NCBI RefSeq assembly: GCF_005233875.1
Contig: NZ_SZPZ01000001.1
Coordinates: 1,054,001-1,118,000 of the forward strand
Direction of reading: 5' to 3'
Source: Kribbella jiaozuonensis
Lineage (GTDB): Bacteria; Actinomycetota; Actinomycetes; Propionibacteriales; Kribbellaceae
Length of the DNA: 64,000 nt
Shown here in pieces: positions 43,269-52,039 of the stretch (position 1 is the first letter of the stretch; every line of letters starts with the position of its first letter). Under the pieces are notes generated by a model that saw only the letters and a list, made by a program, of their open reading frames with translations, had not been told where the DNA came from and made no database searches. Made by a program: the position numbers and the translations under genes.

Positions 43269-44000
43269 GTGGCATCACCGCGTGTGCGCCAGATTCTGCT
43301 CGAGGTCCTGACCGATCCGCCCGGCAGGGCGAGCACGGCCGCGCAGGTGATGCAGCGATTGGTCGCCGCGACGCTGGCGGCGGTGAAGGTCGACGGCGCG
43401 AGCGTTGCCTTGATGACGCCGGCCGGTCACGCCGGCCTGTTGGCCGCGACCGACGGTCCCTCCGCGGAGCTGGAGAACCTGCAACTCACTCTCGGAGAAG
43501 GTCCGTGCCTGGACGCGTCGCGCGCGGGCAGACCGGTGCTCCAGCCGGATCTCAGCAGCGGCGGTACTTCGCGCTGGCCGGGATTCACCTCGTCGGCGAC
43601 CAATGCCGGCATCGCCGCTGTGTTCGCGTTCCCGCTGCAGGTGGGCGCGATCCGGTTGGGAGTGCTCGACCTGTACCGCACGATCACGGGATCGCTGGAG
43701 CCTTTGCAGCTCGCCGAGGCGCTCGATTTCGCTGCCGCCGCGACGACGATCCTGCTCGACCTGCAACACAGCGCGCCGATCGGCGAGCTGCACCCGCTCC
43801 TCGCCGTCGCCGCCGACGGGCATCGCGAGATCCATCAGGCCACCGGGATGATCTCGGTCCAGGCCGCGATCGGACTGACCGAGGCCCTGCTGCTTCTGCG
43901 CGCCCGCGCCTACGCCGCGGAGCGCCCGTTGCTCGAGGTCGCGAACGACGTTCTGAACCGGCGACTCACCTTTTACCCCGAGGACGATCATGATGAATAG
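43269..44000 (+). CDS. GAF and ANTAR domain regulator 2
   Basis: 243 residues, GTG start. GAF domain at about 15-165 with VDGASVALMTPAGHAGLLAATDG, LTLGEGPCLDASRAGRPVL and AIAAVFAFPLQVGAIRLGVLDLYR; ANTAR at about 180-235 (HQATGMISVQAAIGLTEALLLLRARAYA). The GEGPCLD motif is typical of actinomycete GAF-ANTAR proteins. Tandem neighbour of two paralogs and preceded by the small ORF. Confidence 0.9.
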   Translation: MASPRVRQILLEVLTDPPGRASTAAQVMQRLVAATLAAVKVDGASVALMTPAGHAGLLAATDGPSAELENLQLTLGEGPCLDASRAGRPVLQPDLSSGGTSRWPGFTSSATNAGIAAVFAFPLQVGAIRLGVLDLYRTITGSLEPLQLAEALDFAAAATTILLDLQHSAPIGELHPLLAVAADGHREIHQATGMISVQAAIGLTEALLLLRARAYAAERPLLEVANDVLNRRLTFYPEDDHDE

Positions 44001-44048
44001 GCACGGCGATCCGGAGATCGGACCACCGGCGCGGAAAGGAACCAGGTC

Positions 44049-44780
44049 ATGACCAGGGAGCAACGCCTTGGGCGAGTCTTCGTCGAACTCGCCGACAGTC
44101 TCGTCGACGACTTCGATGTCATCGACCTTCTCCATTTGCTCTGCGATCGCAGCGTCGAGCTGCTCCAGGCCGACGCGGCCGGGCTGATCCTGGCTGACCA
44201 GCGCGGCCTGCTGCACGTGATGGCATCGACCACCGAGGAAGCCCGGCTGCTCGAACTGTTCGTCCTGCAGAACGACGAGGGCCCGTGTCTGGACTGCTAC
44301 ACCAGCGGGCAGCAGGTCGCGAACGTCGATCTCGACGAGGTCGGTCAGCGCTGGCCCAGTTTCTACGCCGCGGCCACGGCGGCCGGCTACCGGTCGACCC
44401 ACGCGCTGCCGTTGCGGCTGCGTGGACAGACGATCGGTGCGATCAACCTGTTCTGTGAGCGGCGGTCGACGTTGAGCGAGGAAGACCTCGACCTGGGGCA
44501 GGCCCTGTGTGACATCGCCACGGTCGCGCTGCTGCAGGAGCGCGCGATCCGCTCCAGCGAGGTCCTGGCCGAACAGCTGCAGGGCGCGCTGAACAGCCGG
44601 ATCGGGATCGAACAGGCGAAGGGTGTCCTGGCGGCACGAGCAGACATCCCGCTCGACGTCGCCTACGCCCTGATGCGTGACTACGCGCGCCAGAACCACT
44701 TGCGGCTGAGCTCGGTCGCAACGGACGTCACCACAGGCGCGATCCTGCCCGCCGATCTCCAACCCACAAAGAAGTCCTGA
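44049..44780 (+). CDS. GAF and ANTAR domain regulator 3
   Basis: 243 residues, ATG start with AAAGGA about 8 bp upstream. GAF domain with LLQADAAGLILADQRGLLHVMASTT, NDEGPCLDCYTSGQQV and STHALPLRLRGQTIGAINLF; ANTAR at the end (NSRIGIEQAKGVLAARADIPLDVAYALMRDYARQN). Third of the tandem set, followed by csbD. Likely signal-controlled antiterminator; signal and targets unknown. Confidence 0.9.
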   Translation: MTREQRLGRVFVELADSLVDDFDVIDLLHLLCDRSVELLQADAAGLILADQRGLLHVMASTTEEARLLELFVLQNDEGPCLDCYTSGQQVANVDLDEVGQRWPSFYAAATAAGYRSTHALPLRLRGQTIGAINLFCERRSTLSEEDLDLGQALCDIATVALLQERAIRSSEVLAEQLQGALNSRIGIEQAKGVLAARADIPLDVAYALMRDYARQNHLRLSSVATDVTTGAILPADLQPTKKS

Positions 44781-44858
44781 CCTCGGGTCCGCACCCGCAT
44801 GGAGTGGTCCGGCGGGGGCACCGGGGGATGAAATACCGGGACGGAAGAGGAGATGGCA

Positions 44859-45032
44859 ATGGGTACGGACGACAAACTCCAGAACGCGGCCGAAGAGGCC
44901 AAGGGCAAGCTCAAGGAGAAGGCCGGCGACGCGACCGACGATCGCGACCTGGAAGCCGAAGGCAAGGCGGACCAGACGAAGGCCAACCTGAAGCAGGCCG
45001 GCGAGAAGGTCAAGGACGCCTTCAAGGACTGA
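44859..45032 (+). CDS. CsbD family stress protein
   Basis: 57 residues, MGTDDKLQNAAEEAKGKLKE..., highly charged and helical with repeated AEEAKGK / KADQTKANLKQAGEKVKDAFKD, the CsbD pattern. CsbD is a general-stress protein of unknown mechanism, sigma-B controlled in Bacillus. Two ATGs are possible; AGAGGAG is directly at the ATG 44853 but 6 bp before ATG 44859, so the latter is chosen. Lies between the GAF-ANTAR genes and the convergent catalase operon. Confidence 0.87.
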   Translation: MGTDDKLQNAAEEAKGKLKEKAGDATDDRDLEAEGKADQTKANLKQAGEKVKDAFKD

Positions 45033-45043
45033 CGCCAGGCCCC

Positions 45044-45256
45044 TCAGGGGGTCGAACGTGGGGCTATCTGTTCGGCGGCCATCCATTCGGTGGTCTCGGT
45101 GTGATCCCGGTCCTGATGCTGGACCAGGCCACGCCAGCCGGACGGGTGGTTCTCGCAGGCGATGAGCCAACCCGGCTGCCAGCGACCGTGGATCCACAGA
45201 TCCACGTGCGCCGGCAGCTGCAGGTGGTCCAGCCGGTAGTCGTCGAAGGTGTTCAT
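45044..45256 (-). CDS. Hypothetical protein coupled to catalase (70 aa)
   Basis: 70 residues, starting [26 protein letters not shown]. Rich in Trp and His (WIHGRWQPGWLIACENHPSGWRGLVQHQD). No family recognised, but it reads as a compact folded domain. The ATG overlaps the catalase stop by 4 bp, so it is co-translated with the catalase. Ends 11 bp from the csbD stop, tail to tail. Confidence 0.68.
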   Translation of the reverse strand: MNTFDDYRLDHLQLPAHVDLWIHGRWQPGWLIACENHPSGWRGLVQHQDRDHTETTEWMAAEQIAPRSTP

Positions 45257-47298
45257 CAGACGGACCGGTTCCAGGCCCGGTGCAGGCCCACGGCGGCGAT
45301 GAGTTCGCTCGTGTAGGGCTTGGCGACCGTGTCGCCGAGGACGATGCCGGGTGCGGTCGTGTCGATACCGGCAGCTGTGAGTACGTCGACGCCGTCACCC
45401 CACGCGGCGATCACCTTGCAGTGCCGGAAGAGTTCGCCGAGCAGGACGGTCAGCCTCCCGTCGGTCAACGTCGGGTTGCCGGCGGCAACGACCACGGCGT
45501 CGTACTCGATCGATCGGGTGGTGAGGAACGTGCGCTCGACGGGCTGGGTCGTGCGGGCGCGCTTGATGGTCCCGCCGGACGGCGCGAGGAGTCGCAGTAC
45601 GGCGCCCTTGGCCTCGACGGCTCGGCGCAGCTTGTTGATACCGGCGAGGTCGGCGCCGTCGGCCGCAACAACTCCGATCACGCGGCCGGCGATCGGCCCA
45701 GGCGTGTCGACGAGCTGGGACAGCGCGGGGGAGGGCGTCGGGTCGACCACGGGAGTTCCGCTGGGCGCGGGCATTCCGAGTCCGGCCGCGACCGCCGTAC
45801 ACAGATCTGTTGCGACGTTCGCGAGTACGCCGAGCATCCGTTCGCGGATCGGCTGTTCGTAGCATTTGCTGAGCTCGAAGGTGAAAGCCTCGACGATGTG
45901 GGCCTGTTCGATCGCCGTCATGCTCGCCCAGAACAGCGCGGCCTGGGAGAAGTGGTCGGCGAACGACGCCGGATTCGCCCGGACCTTCGGACCGCTGACC
46001 TCACGCGGGACATGCACGAAAGCGCCCTCGTCGGCGGGCACCGGCTCGCCTTCCTGGCCGAGGCTGTTCGGCAGGTACGGCGCAATGCCGCGATGTACTG
46101 CGGTCTGGTGCATCCCGTCGCGGAGGTTGTCGTTCACCCCGGCGTGCGGGCAGTTGATCGGCAACTGGGTGAAGTTCGGGCCGCCCAGACGGGTCAGCTG
46201 CGTGTCGAGGTACGAGAACAGCCGGGCCTGCATCAGCGGATCGTCGGTGACCTCGATCCCGGGCACCAGGTTCCCGGTGTGGAACGCGACCTGCTCGGTC
46301 TCGGCGAAGTAGTTCGTCGGATTGCGATCCAGGCTGAGCTTCCCGACCAACTGGACCTCGCACAGCTCCTCGGGAACGATCTTGGTCGGGTCGAGCAGAT
46401 CGATCCCCTCGAAGGTCTGGTCGTCGGAGTCGGGCATGATCTGCAGCCCCAGCTCGAACTCCAGCGGTACGCCGGCATCGATGCCGTCGGCAAGGTCCCG
46501 CCGATGGAAGTCGGGATCGGCGCCGGCCGCGATCTGAGCTTCTTCCCAGACCAGCGAGTGGATCCCGGCGACCGGTTTCCAGTGGAACTTGACCAGACAG
46601 GTCTCGTCCTTGGCGTTCACCAGCCGGAACGTGTGGACGCCGAAGCCTTCCATCGTGCGGAATGAGCGCGGAATGCCGCGGTCGGACATCGCCCACATGA
46701 CGTGGTGGGTCGCCTCGGTGTGCAGCGAGACGAAGTCCCAGAAGGTGTCGTGCGCGGTCTGCGCCTGCGGGATCTCGCGGTCCGGGTGCGGCTTGCCGGC
46801 GTGGATGATGTCGGGGAACTTGATCCCGTCCTGGATGAAGAACACCGGCATGTTGTTGCCGACGAGGTCGAAGTTCCCCTCGTCGGTGTAGAACTTCGTC
46901 GCGAACCCACGGACGTCGCGGACGGTGTCGGCCGAGCCGCGGGAGCCGAGCACGGTGGAGAACCGGACGAACACCGGCGTCTCCCGGCCGCGCTGCAGGA
47001 ATCCCGCCCTGGTGACGGAGCCGGCATTCCCGTACGCCGTGAACGTTCCGTGAGCAGCCGCGCCGCGTGCGTGAACGACCCGCTCCGGAATCCGCTCATG
47101 GTCGAAGTGCGTGATCTTCTCGCGCAGATGGAAGTCGTCCATCAGACTCGGCCCGCGCGGACCGGCCTTCAATGAATGGTCGGTGTCAGCGAGTCGCACG
47201 CCCTGCGCGGTGGTCAGCAGCGAACTGGTCTGAAGCTTGCCCTCCGCCGCGTCGACCGGACGCTCGTCCGGCTGTTGTGCTTTGCGTTTCGGGGGCAT
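45256..47298 (-). CDS. katE: Large-subunit (clade 2) catalase, HPII/KatE type
   Basis: 680-residue catalase splitting hydrogen peroxide. Catalytic His76 in [11 protein letters not shown], the Asn in [11 protein letters not shown] at about 148, the heme-ligand Tyr segment [14 protein letters not shown], and the extra C-terminal flavodoxin/DJ-1-like domain (about 535-680, [20 protein letters not shown]) mark it as the large KatE class. ATG 47298 has GAGGAG 4-5 bp upstream; an in-frame TTG 12 bp earlier lies inside that site and is rejected. Cotranscribed with the 70-codon gene and possibly with the dehydrogenase gene 43 bp upstream. Confidence 0.95.
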   Translation of the reverse strand: MPPKRKAQQPDERPVDAAEGKLQTSSLLTTAQGVRLADTDHSLKAGPRGPSLMDDFHLREKITHFDHERIPERVVHARGAAAHGTFTAYGNAGSVTRAGFLQRGRETPVFVRFSTVLGSRGSADTVRDVRGFATKFYTDEGNFDLVGNNMPVFFIQDGIKFPDIIHAGKPHPDREIPQAQTAHDTFWDFVSLHTEATHHVMWAMSDRGIPRSFRTMEGFGVHTFRLVNAKDETCLVKFHWKPVAGIHSLVWEEAQIAAGADPDFHRRDLADGIDAGVPLEFELGLQIMPDSDDQTFEGIDLLDPTKIVPEELCEVQLVGKLSLDRNPTNYFAETEQVAFHTGNLVPGIEVTDDPLMQARLFSYLDTQLTRLGGPNFTQLPINCPHAGVNDNLRDGMHQTAVHRGIAPYLPNSLGQEGEPVPADEGAFVHVPREVSGPKVRANPASFADHFSQAALFWASMTAIEQAHIVEAFTFELSKCYEQPIRERMLGVLANVATDLCTAVAAGLGMPAPSGTPVVDPTPSPALSQLVDTPGPIAGRVIGVVAADGADLAGINKLRRAVEAKGAVLRLLAPSGGTIKRARTTQPVERTFLTTRSIEYDAVVVAAGNPTLTDGRLTVLLGELFRHCKVIAAWGDGVDVLTAAGIDTTAPGIVLGDTVAKPYTSELIAAVGLHRAWNRSV

Positions 47299-47341
47299 GA
47301 GACTCCTCAAGAAAGATGCGGTCCACCCCCGGTACCCGCGG

Positions 47342-48187
47342 CTACGCCTGCTCCAGGTGGGCGATCGCGAGGAGTTCGCCGTCGACGGGACCGAAGTGGG
47401 CGAGGGCGTCGCGGTGGATGCTGGTCACCAGCGAGGTCATGGCGGCGGGAACCTCGTGCTGTCCGGCGAAGTCTTCGAGGGACTCGAGTTCCTCGACGAT
47501 CCGATCCAGGCCGAAGGTCGCGAGCTGGTCACCGGTGAGCAGCCGGGGTACGACGTCCTCGATGAAGGCCGACGCGGCCGGACCGTTCAGCAGCAGCTCT
47601 CTCAGGCGCGCGGGGTCCAGACCACCGCTCCGGGCGAGCATCAGGACCTCACCGACGGCGACGACCTGGTTGAACCACAGGAGGTTGACCAGCAGCTTGG
47701 TCAGGTACCCGCTGCCGTGTGGACCGGTGTAGTGCACCTGCCGGGCGAACGTGCGCAGGATCGGCTCGACCCGGTCGAGGGTCGCTGATTCGCCGCCGGC
47801 ATACAGAGTGAGCCCACCTGCTTCGGCCGCGTCCGGACCGCCGCCCACGGGAGTCTCGAGGTAGTCGATGCCATAGCGGCTCGCAGCCGCAGCCAGCTCT
47901 GCTCCGAGGGCCGGGGACGCGCTGGTCAGGTCGAGCCAGATCGTTCCTGGGCGGAGGCGTTCGAGCAGTCCGGGAATCGCCGACCGCAGCTCCGGACTCC
48001 CGGGTAGGACCGTGACGAGGACAGCGGTCTCCGGCAACGGCTCGCCCCAGGTCGCCCCGAAGCCCGTGACCAGCTGCTCGACTTCGGCACGTACGTCGTG
48101 AACCCGGACCGAGTGACCGGCGGCGACGAGATGCCGGGCAACCGGCAGCCCGATCCGGCCCGCACCGGCAAGCGCAATCTCAACCAT
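47342..48187 (-). CDS. NAD(P)-dependent beta-hydroxyacid dehydrogenase family protein
   Basis: 281 residues of the 3-hydroxyisobutyrate/6-phosphogluconate dehydrogenase-like family. Seen: Rossmann loop IALAGAGRIGLPVARHLVAAGH, DLTSASPALG, ETPVGGGPDAAEAGGLTLYAGG, and the catalytic Lys in GSGYLTKLLVNLLWFNQ. It lies 10 bp after the LacI gene on the same strand, so it is probably the last gene of the sugar operon, acting on a sugar-derived hydroxyacid. The substrate is unknown. Confidence 0.88.
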   Translation of the reverse strand: MVEIALAGAGRIGLPVARHLVAAGHSVRVHDVRAEVEQLVTGFGATWGEPLPETAVLVTVLPGSPELRSAIPGLLERLRPGTIWLDLTSASPALGAELAAAASRYGIDYLETPVGGGPDAAEAGGLTLYAGGESATLDRVEPILRTFARQVHYTGPHGSGYLTKLLVNLLWFNQVVAVGEVLMLARSGGLDPARLRELLLNGPAASAFIEDVVPRLLTGDQLATFGLDRIVEELESLEDFAGQHEVPAAMTSLVTSIHRDALAHFGPVDGELLAIAHLEQA

Positions 48188-48197
48188 GACGCCATTG

Positions 48198-49208
48198 TCA
48201 GCGGGGGATTGTGGACGCGCGAACCACGAGCTCCGGTGTGAAGGTCACCTGCCGGTGCGGGCGCGACGGGTCGTCGGCGGTCTCGAACAGGAGCCGAGCG
48301 GCGGATTCGCCGATGTCGTGCGCCGGCTGCCGGATCGTGGTCAGCGGTACGACGGCCAGCTGCGCCTCGCCGATGTCGTCGTACCCGACGACCGCGATGT
48401 CGCCCGGAACCGACCAGCCGTCCCGGATCAGCTTGTTGACGATCGCGATCGCGATCATGTCGTTGCCGCAGAGAACCGCCGTCGGTCGTGGTTGCATCGC
48501 GGTGATGAGGTCGGCCAGCTCGCTGCGTTCACGGATCGTCCGGCCGCCCGCGTCGGCGCGCTGCAGCAAAGCAGGGTCCTCGCCGGCCGCCTCGATCGCG
48601 AGCATCGCGCCCTCGTACCGCGCCTTCAGGACGAGATCGCCGCCCGGACCGCCGGCGAACAGCACCCGCCGGTGACCCAGGTCGAGCAGGTGCTTCATCG
48701 CCAGGAACCCGCCGCGATGCTGATCGACGATCACCGCGGACGATGTCAGCGCCATCCCCTCGTGCCCGAGTACGACGATCGGCGTGCCGATGGACTCGAG
48801 ATCGCCCAGGTCCGGCGGCTCCGCGGTCGCCGACGCGATGATCAGCCCGCCGGCCCGCATCTCGGCGAGGTTGCGCACGTACACGCCCTGACGGACCGGA
48901 TCGCCCGCGGTGTCGCAGTACACGAGTACGAAGCCGCGGCTGCGTGCCACGTCCTCGACCCCGCGGGCGATCTCGGTGAAATAAGGGTTCGCGGCGTCCG
49001 GCACGAGCAGCCCGAGCGTGTGCGTGCGGTTCCCCCGCAGCGTGCGTACGGCGCGGTTGGGGACGAACCGGGTCTCCTCGATCGCGCGGTCGATCCGCTC
49101 GCGGGTCGCCTCGGCCACCGTCTTGGTGCCGTTGATGTAGTTCGACACCGTGCCGATCGACACGCCCGCGAGCGCGGCGACGTCCTTGATCGTGACGTTC
49201 TTCGCCAA
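48198..49208 (-). CDS. LacI family transcriptional regulator
   Basis: 336 residues. N-terminal LacI helix-turn-helix (VTIKDVAALAGVSIGTVSNYING at about 5-27), hinge helix region and a periplasmic-binding-protein-like sensor domain (LGLLVPDAANPYFTEIARGVED ... VVGYDDIGEAQLAVVPLTTIRQP). The start is TTG at 49208: GGTGGAG lies 6-7 bp upstream and the codon leads directly into the HTH; no ATG fits. It lies inside the sugar operon and likely represses it through the sites near 53374 and 53451. Confidence 0.93.
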   Translation of the reverse strand: MAKNVTIKDVAALAGVSIGTVSNYINGTKTVAEATRERIDRAIEETRFVPNRAVRTLRGNRTHTLGLLVPDAANPYFTEIARGVEDVARSRGFVLVYCDTAGDPVRQGVYVRNLAEMRAGGLIIASATAEPPDLGDLESIGTPIVVLGHEGMALTSSAVIVDQHRGGFLAMKHLLDLGHRRVLFAGGPGGDLVLKARYEGAMLAIEAAGEDPALLQRADAGGRTIRERSELADLITAMQPRPTAVLCGNDMIAIAIVNKLIRDGWSVPGDIAVVGYDDIGEAQLAVVPLTTIRQPAHDIGESAARLLFETADDPSRPHRQVTFTPELVVRASTIPR

Positions 49209-49219
49209 TTCATCTCCAC

Positions 49220-50353
49220 CTAGCCGAATACAGCCCGGATCATCTCGAGGAACCCGTAGCCATTGTGGCTGTCGGGGAGCAGTGCCGAGCCCTCCGTCCA
49301 CTCGTTCCACGCGTTCACGGTGATGATCGGATGCGGTTGACCATGCCGTTCGAGGAACGACTTGGCCAGTAGCAGCCCCTCCTTGAACTCCTCGGGCGAC
49401 GGATCGAACGTCGTAGTCCACGGGTACCGTCCGCGGATGAACTCCCGATCCTGAGCGGTCCGCGGCGACGCGTCCCACCCGACAGTCACATTCGGATAGA
49501 ACGGTACGTCGAGCTCCGCGGCGTACCGCTCGTACTCCGCGAACGCTGCCGCCCGCAACGGGCCGACCTCCGCCTGCGGGAACTCGAACTTACCGAGATC
49601 GGCGTGATGCACCCATACGTACGACGTCGCGGACCGGAAACCGAGCTTCCGCACCAGCTCGGCCGGATCGTCGAGCGTGATCGCCGCGGGCAGTACGCCG
49701 ACGCCCCAGATGACCGCATCCAGATGGAGCCCCTCGAAGCCCGCCTGACGCGTCTGCTCGTCGAACCACTGCAGCGCGTCCGCCGTCTCCGCGACGCCGC
49801 CGAGGCCGACGATGAGGTTGCCCAGCTCGTAGATCGTCAACCAGGGCCGGCCGTCGATGGTGAGGTAGTTCGGGCGTGCGAAGTACGTGTCGATGACGTG
49901 GCGGGCCAGCTTCTCGAAGGCGGCGCGATCGATCGCGCCGTTCTTGAGCCGCTGCGGCGATTCGTTGGCCGGATCGTCGTGCGGGAAGATGTTGACCAGT
50001 TCATGGTTCGCCCACATCAGCGCGAACTTGATGTCGTCGCTGTTCCGCGCGGCGAGCAGACCGTCGTCGAGGGCACCCTGCAGATACGGACCGTCGTCGT
50101 ACCAGTAGTAGTCGACGAGAAAGCCGTCGACGCCGTACTCCTTGGCAAGACGGATCTGATGTTCCGCCGCGGCCGGGGTCGCCTCGTCGAAGCGCCCGTC
50201 AAGCGGAATGCGTGGTTGCCGGTGCCCGTCGAAGCGCGGCTTCGCGGCCTCGAGGAGTTTCCACTCGTCCCAGTCCTGGCCGAACCACTTCGCGTTCCGC
50301 GGATCGGTATGCCAATCCGGGAAGTAGTACGCGAGGATCTTCGGTCGGTCCAT
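49220..50353 (-). CDS. GH99-like / WbsX-type glycan-active protein
   Basis: 377 residues. Family marks: ILAYYFPDWHTDPRN at the N terminus, GVDGFLVDYYWYDDGPYL, FALMWANHEL, YVWVHH and the C-terminal NAWNEWTEGSALLPD, as in WbsX/GH99-like proteins with a TIM barrel related to endo-alpha-mannosidases. AAGGAG lies 8 bp upstream of ATG. Cytoplasmic, no signal peptide, so it would act on imported oligosaccharide. Placed right after the ABC permeases; hydrolysis of the transported sugar is inference. Confidence 0.85.
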   Translation of the reverse strand: MDRPKILAYYFPDWHTDPRNAKWFGQDWDEWKLLEAAKPRFDGHRQPRIPLDGRFDEATPAAAEHQIRLAKEYGVDGFLVDYYWYDDGPYLQGALDDGLLAARNSDDIKFALMWANHELVNIFPHDDPANESPQRLKNGAIDRAAFEKLARHVIDTYFARPNYLTIDGRPWLTIYELGNLIVGLGGVAETADALQWFDEQTRQAGFEGLHLDAVIWGVGVLPAAITLDDPAELVRKLGFRSATSYVWVHHADLGKFEFPQAEVGPLRAAAFAEYERYAAELDVPFYPNVTVGWDASPRTAQDREFIRGRYPWTTTFDPSPEEFKEGLLLAKSFLERHGQPHPIITVNAWNEWTEGSALLPDSHNGYGFLEMIRAVFG

Positions 50354-50370
50354 CAATGAGGCTCCTTGAT

Positions 50371-51159
50371 TCATTTGACCGCACCGGCGGAGATGCCGGT
50401 ACGGAAGGTCTTCTGCAGGACGATGAAAACCACCACGACGGGCAGCGAGATCAGAATGTTCGCGGCGAAGATCTTCGGGGTGTCGACCAGCCGCTCGCTC
50501 TGGAAGTACGTCGGCACCTGGGTCAGCAGCTGCAGATCGGTCGACTGGATGAACAGCAACGGCAGCAGATACTCGTTCCAGGCGGCGAGGAACGTGAAGA
50601 TCGCGACGACGGACAGGATCGGCCGGCAGATCGGCACCAGGATCTGCCAGAAGAACTGCCACGAATTCGCGCCGTCGAGACGCCCGGCCTCGTAGAGCTC
50701 GGGCGGCAGCCCGCGAATGTAGTTGCTGCTGACAAGCACCCCGAACGGGATCGAGATCACCGTCAACGGGATGATCACCGACCAGTAGGTATCGAGCAGC
50801 CCGATCGCCTGGACGACGTAGTACAACGGAACAACGAGCGCGATCGCAGGCAGCGCGAGGCCGGTCAGGATGACGACGGCGCCGACCCTCGAACCACGCG
50901 GCCGCAGTACGGCGAAACCGTACGACGCGCTGAGTCCGAGGAACATGACGAGCAGGACGGTCGACACCGAGACGATCAGGCTGTTCGCGAAGAATCGCAG
51001 GAACGGTGTCGACGACAGGACGACCGTGTAGTTGGTGAATCCCTCGCCGCCCAGGGATTCCTTGACGATGAGCACGAGCGGGATGACGAGCACCACGAGC
51101 GCGATCAGCACGAGGAGCTGGCTGAGCACTCGCCCCGGCAGTCTCTGGAACTGGAACAT
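50371..51159 (-). CDS. Carbohydrate ABC transporter permease, MalG type
   Basis: 262 residues, six membrane segments. The coupling-helix EAA motif reads ELYEAGRLDGANSWQFFWQILVPICRPI. This forms the channel with the MalF-type partner encoded just upstream. No ABC ATPase gene is present in the cluster; a shared MsiK-like ATPase elsewhere is usual in actinomycetes. Confidence 0.95.
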   Translation of the reverse strand: MFQFQRLPGRVLSQLLVLIALVVLVIPLVLIVKESLGGEGFTNYTVVLSSTPFLRFFANSLIVSVSTVLLVMFLGLSASYGFAVLRPRGSRVGAVVILTGLALPAIALVVPLYYVVQAIGLLDTYWSVIIPLTVISIPFGVLVSSNYIRGLPPELYEAGRLDGANSWQFFWQILVPICRPILSVVAIFTFLAAWNEYLLPLLFIQSTDLQLLTQVPTYFQSERLVDTPKIFAANILISLPVVVVFIVLQKTFRTGISAGAVK

Positions 51160-51163
51160 GTCG

Positions 51164-52039
51164 CTACTGGCTTTCGCTGGTCGAGAGGCGAACCTGCAGG
51201 ATCGAGAAGACGAGCGCGATCAGCACGAGCACGATCGACAGTGCGGCGCCGTACCCGGCGTGGAACTGCGCGATCACCTGCTTGTAGATGTAGCCGGTCA
51301 GCACCTGCGTCGTCGTACCCGGACCGCCGCCGGTGGTGAGGAAGACGAGATCGAACATCTTCAGCGAGCTGATGAAGCCGAGCACGATCAGGACGAGGTG
51401 AGACCCGCGCAGCATCGGCGCGACGACCGTCGTGTTCAGCTGCCAGGTCGTCGCGCCGTCGATGCGCGCGGCCTCGAACAAGCCGCGATCGATCTGCCCG
51501 ATCGCGGCGTCGTAGATCAAGAAGCTGTAGCCGGTGTACTGCCAGACGTTGATCAGGATGATCGTGCCGAACGCCGTCTTCGGATCGGCCAGCCACGGCT
51601 GGTCGAAGCCGTGCAACCCGAGGCTCTGCAGCAGGTGGTTGAACCCGCCGTCCGGCGTGAGCAGGATGCGGTACGACGTGGCGACGACCGCCGGCGCGAG
51701 GACGACCGGGACGAAGACGAGCGTCCGGAGCAGGCCGCGCAGCCGTGTCTTCGTACGCACCAGGATCGCCAGCGCGAGGCCGAGGGTCAGCTGGATCGCG
51801 ACCGTGGCCACCGCGAAGACGAGCGTGTTGCGCAACGCCTGCCAGAAGATCGGATCCTGCAGGAGCTTCGAATAGTTGGCGCCACCCACGAAGTCGGTCG
51901 GTGAACCCACACCGGACCAGTCGAACAGCGAGTAGAACGCGTTGGCTGCGATGCCCGCGTGGATCACGCCGACGACGAGGATCAGCGCGGGCAGCGCCCA
52001 CAGGTAGTCCGACAGCGCCAGCGGGCGGTGACCCCGCAC
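51164..52039 (-). CDS. Carbohydrate ABC transporter permease, MalF type
   Basis: 291 residues, six membrane segments. EAA motif GLFEAARIDGATTWQLNTTVVAPMLR. GTG at 52039 overlaps the stop of the binding-protein gene by one base, and the MalG-type gene follows 4 bp later. Partner of the MalG-type permease in a sugar importer. Confidence 0.95.
   Translation of the reverse strand: MRGHRPLALSDYLWALPALILVVGVIHAGIAANAFYSLFDWSGVGSPTDFVGGANYSKLLQDPIFWQALRNTLVFAVATVAIQLTLGLALAILVRTKTRLRGLLRTLVFVPVVLAPAVVATSYRILLTPDGGFNHLLQSLGLHGFDQPWLADPKTAFGTIILINVWQYTGYSFLIYDAAIGQIDRGLFEAARIDGATTWQLNTTVVAPMLRGSHLVLIVLGFISSLKMFDLVFLTTGGGPGTTTQVLTGYIYKQVIAQFHAGYGAALSIVLVLIALVFSILQVRLSTSESQ

Noticed and set aside
43275..45398. 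707-codon open frame on the minus strand opposite the GAF-ANTAR genes
   Set aside because: Antisense shadow with biased composition; the plus-strand genes have clear GAF and ANTAR motifs and ribosome sites.
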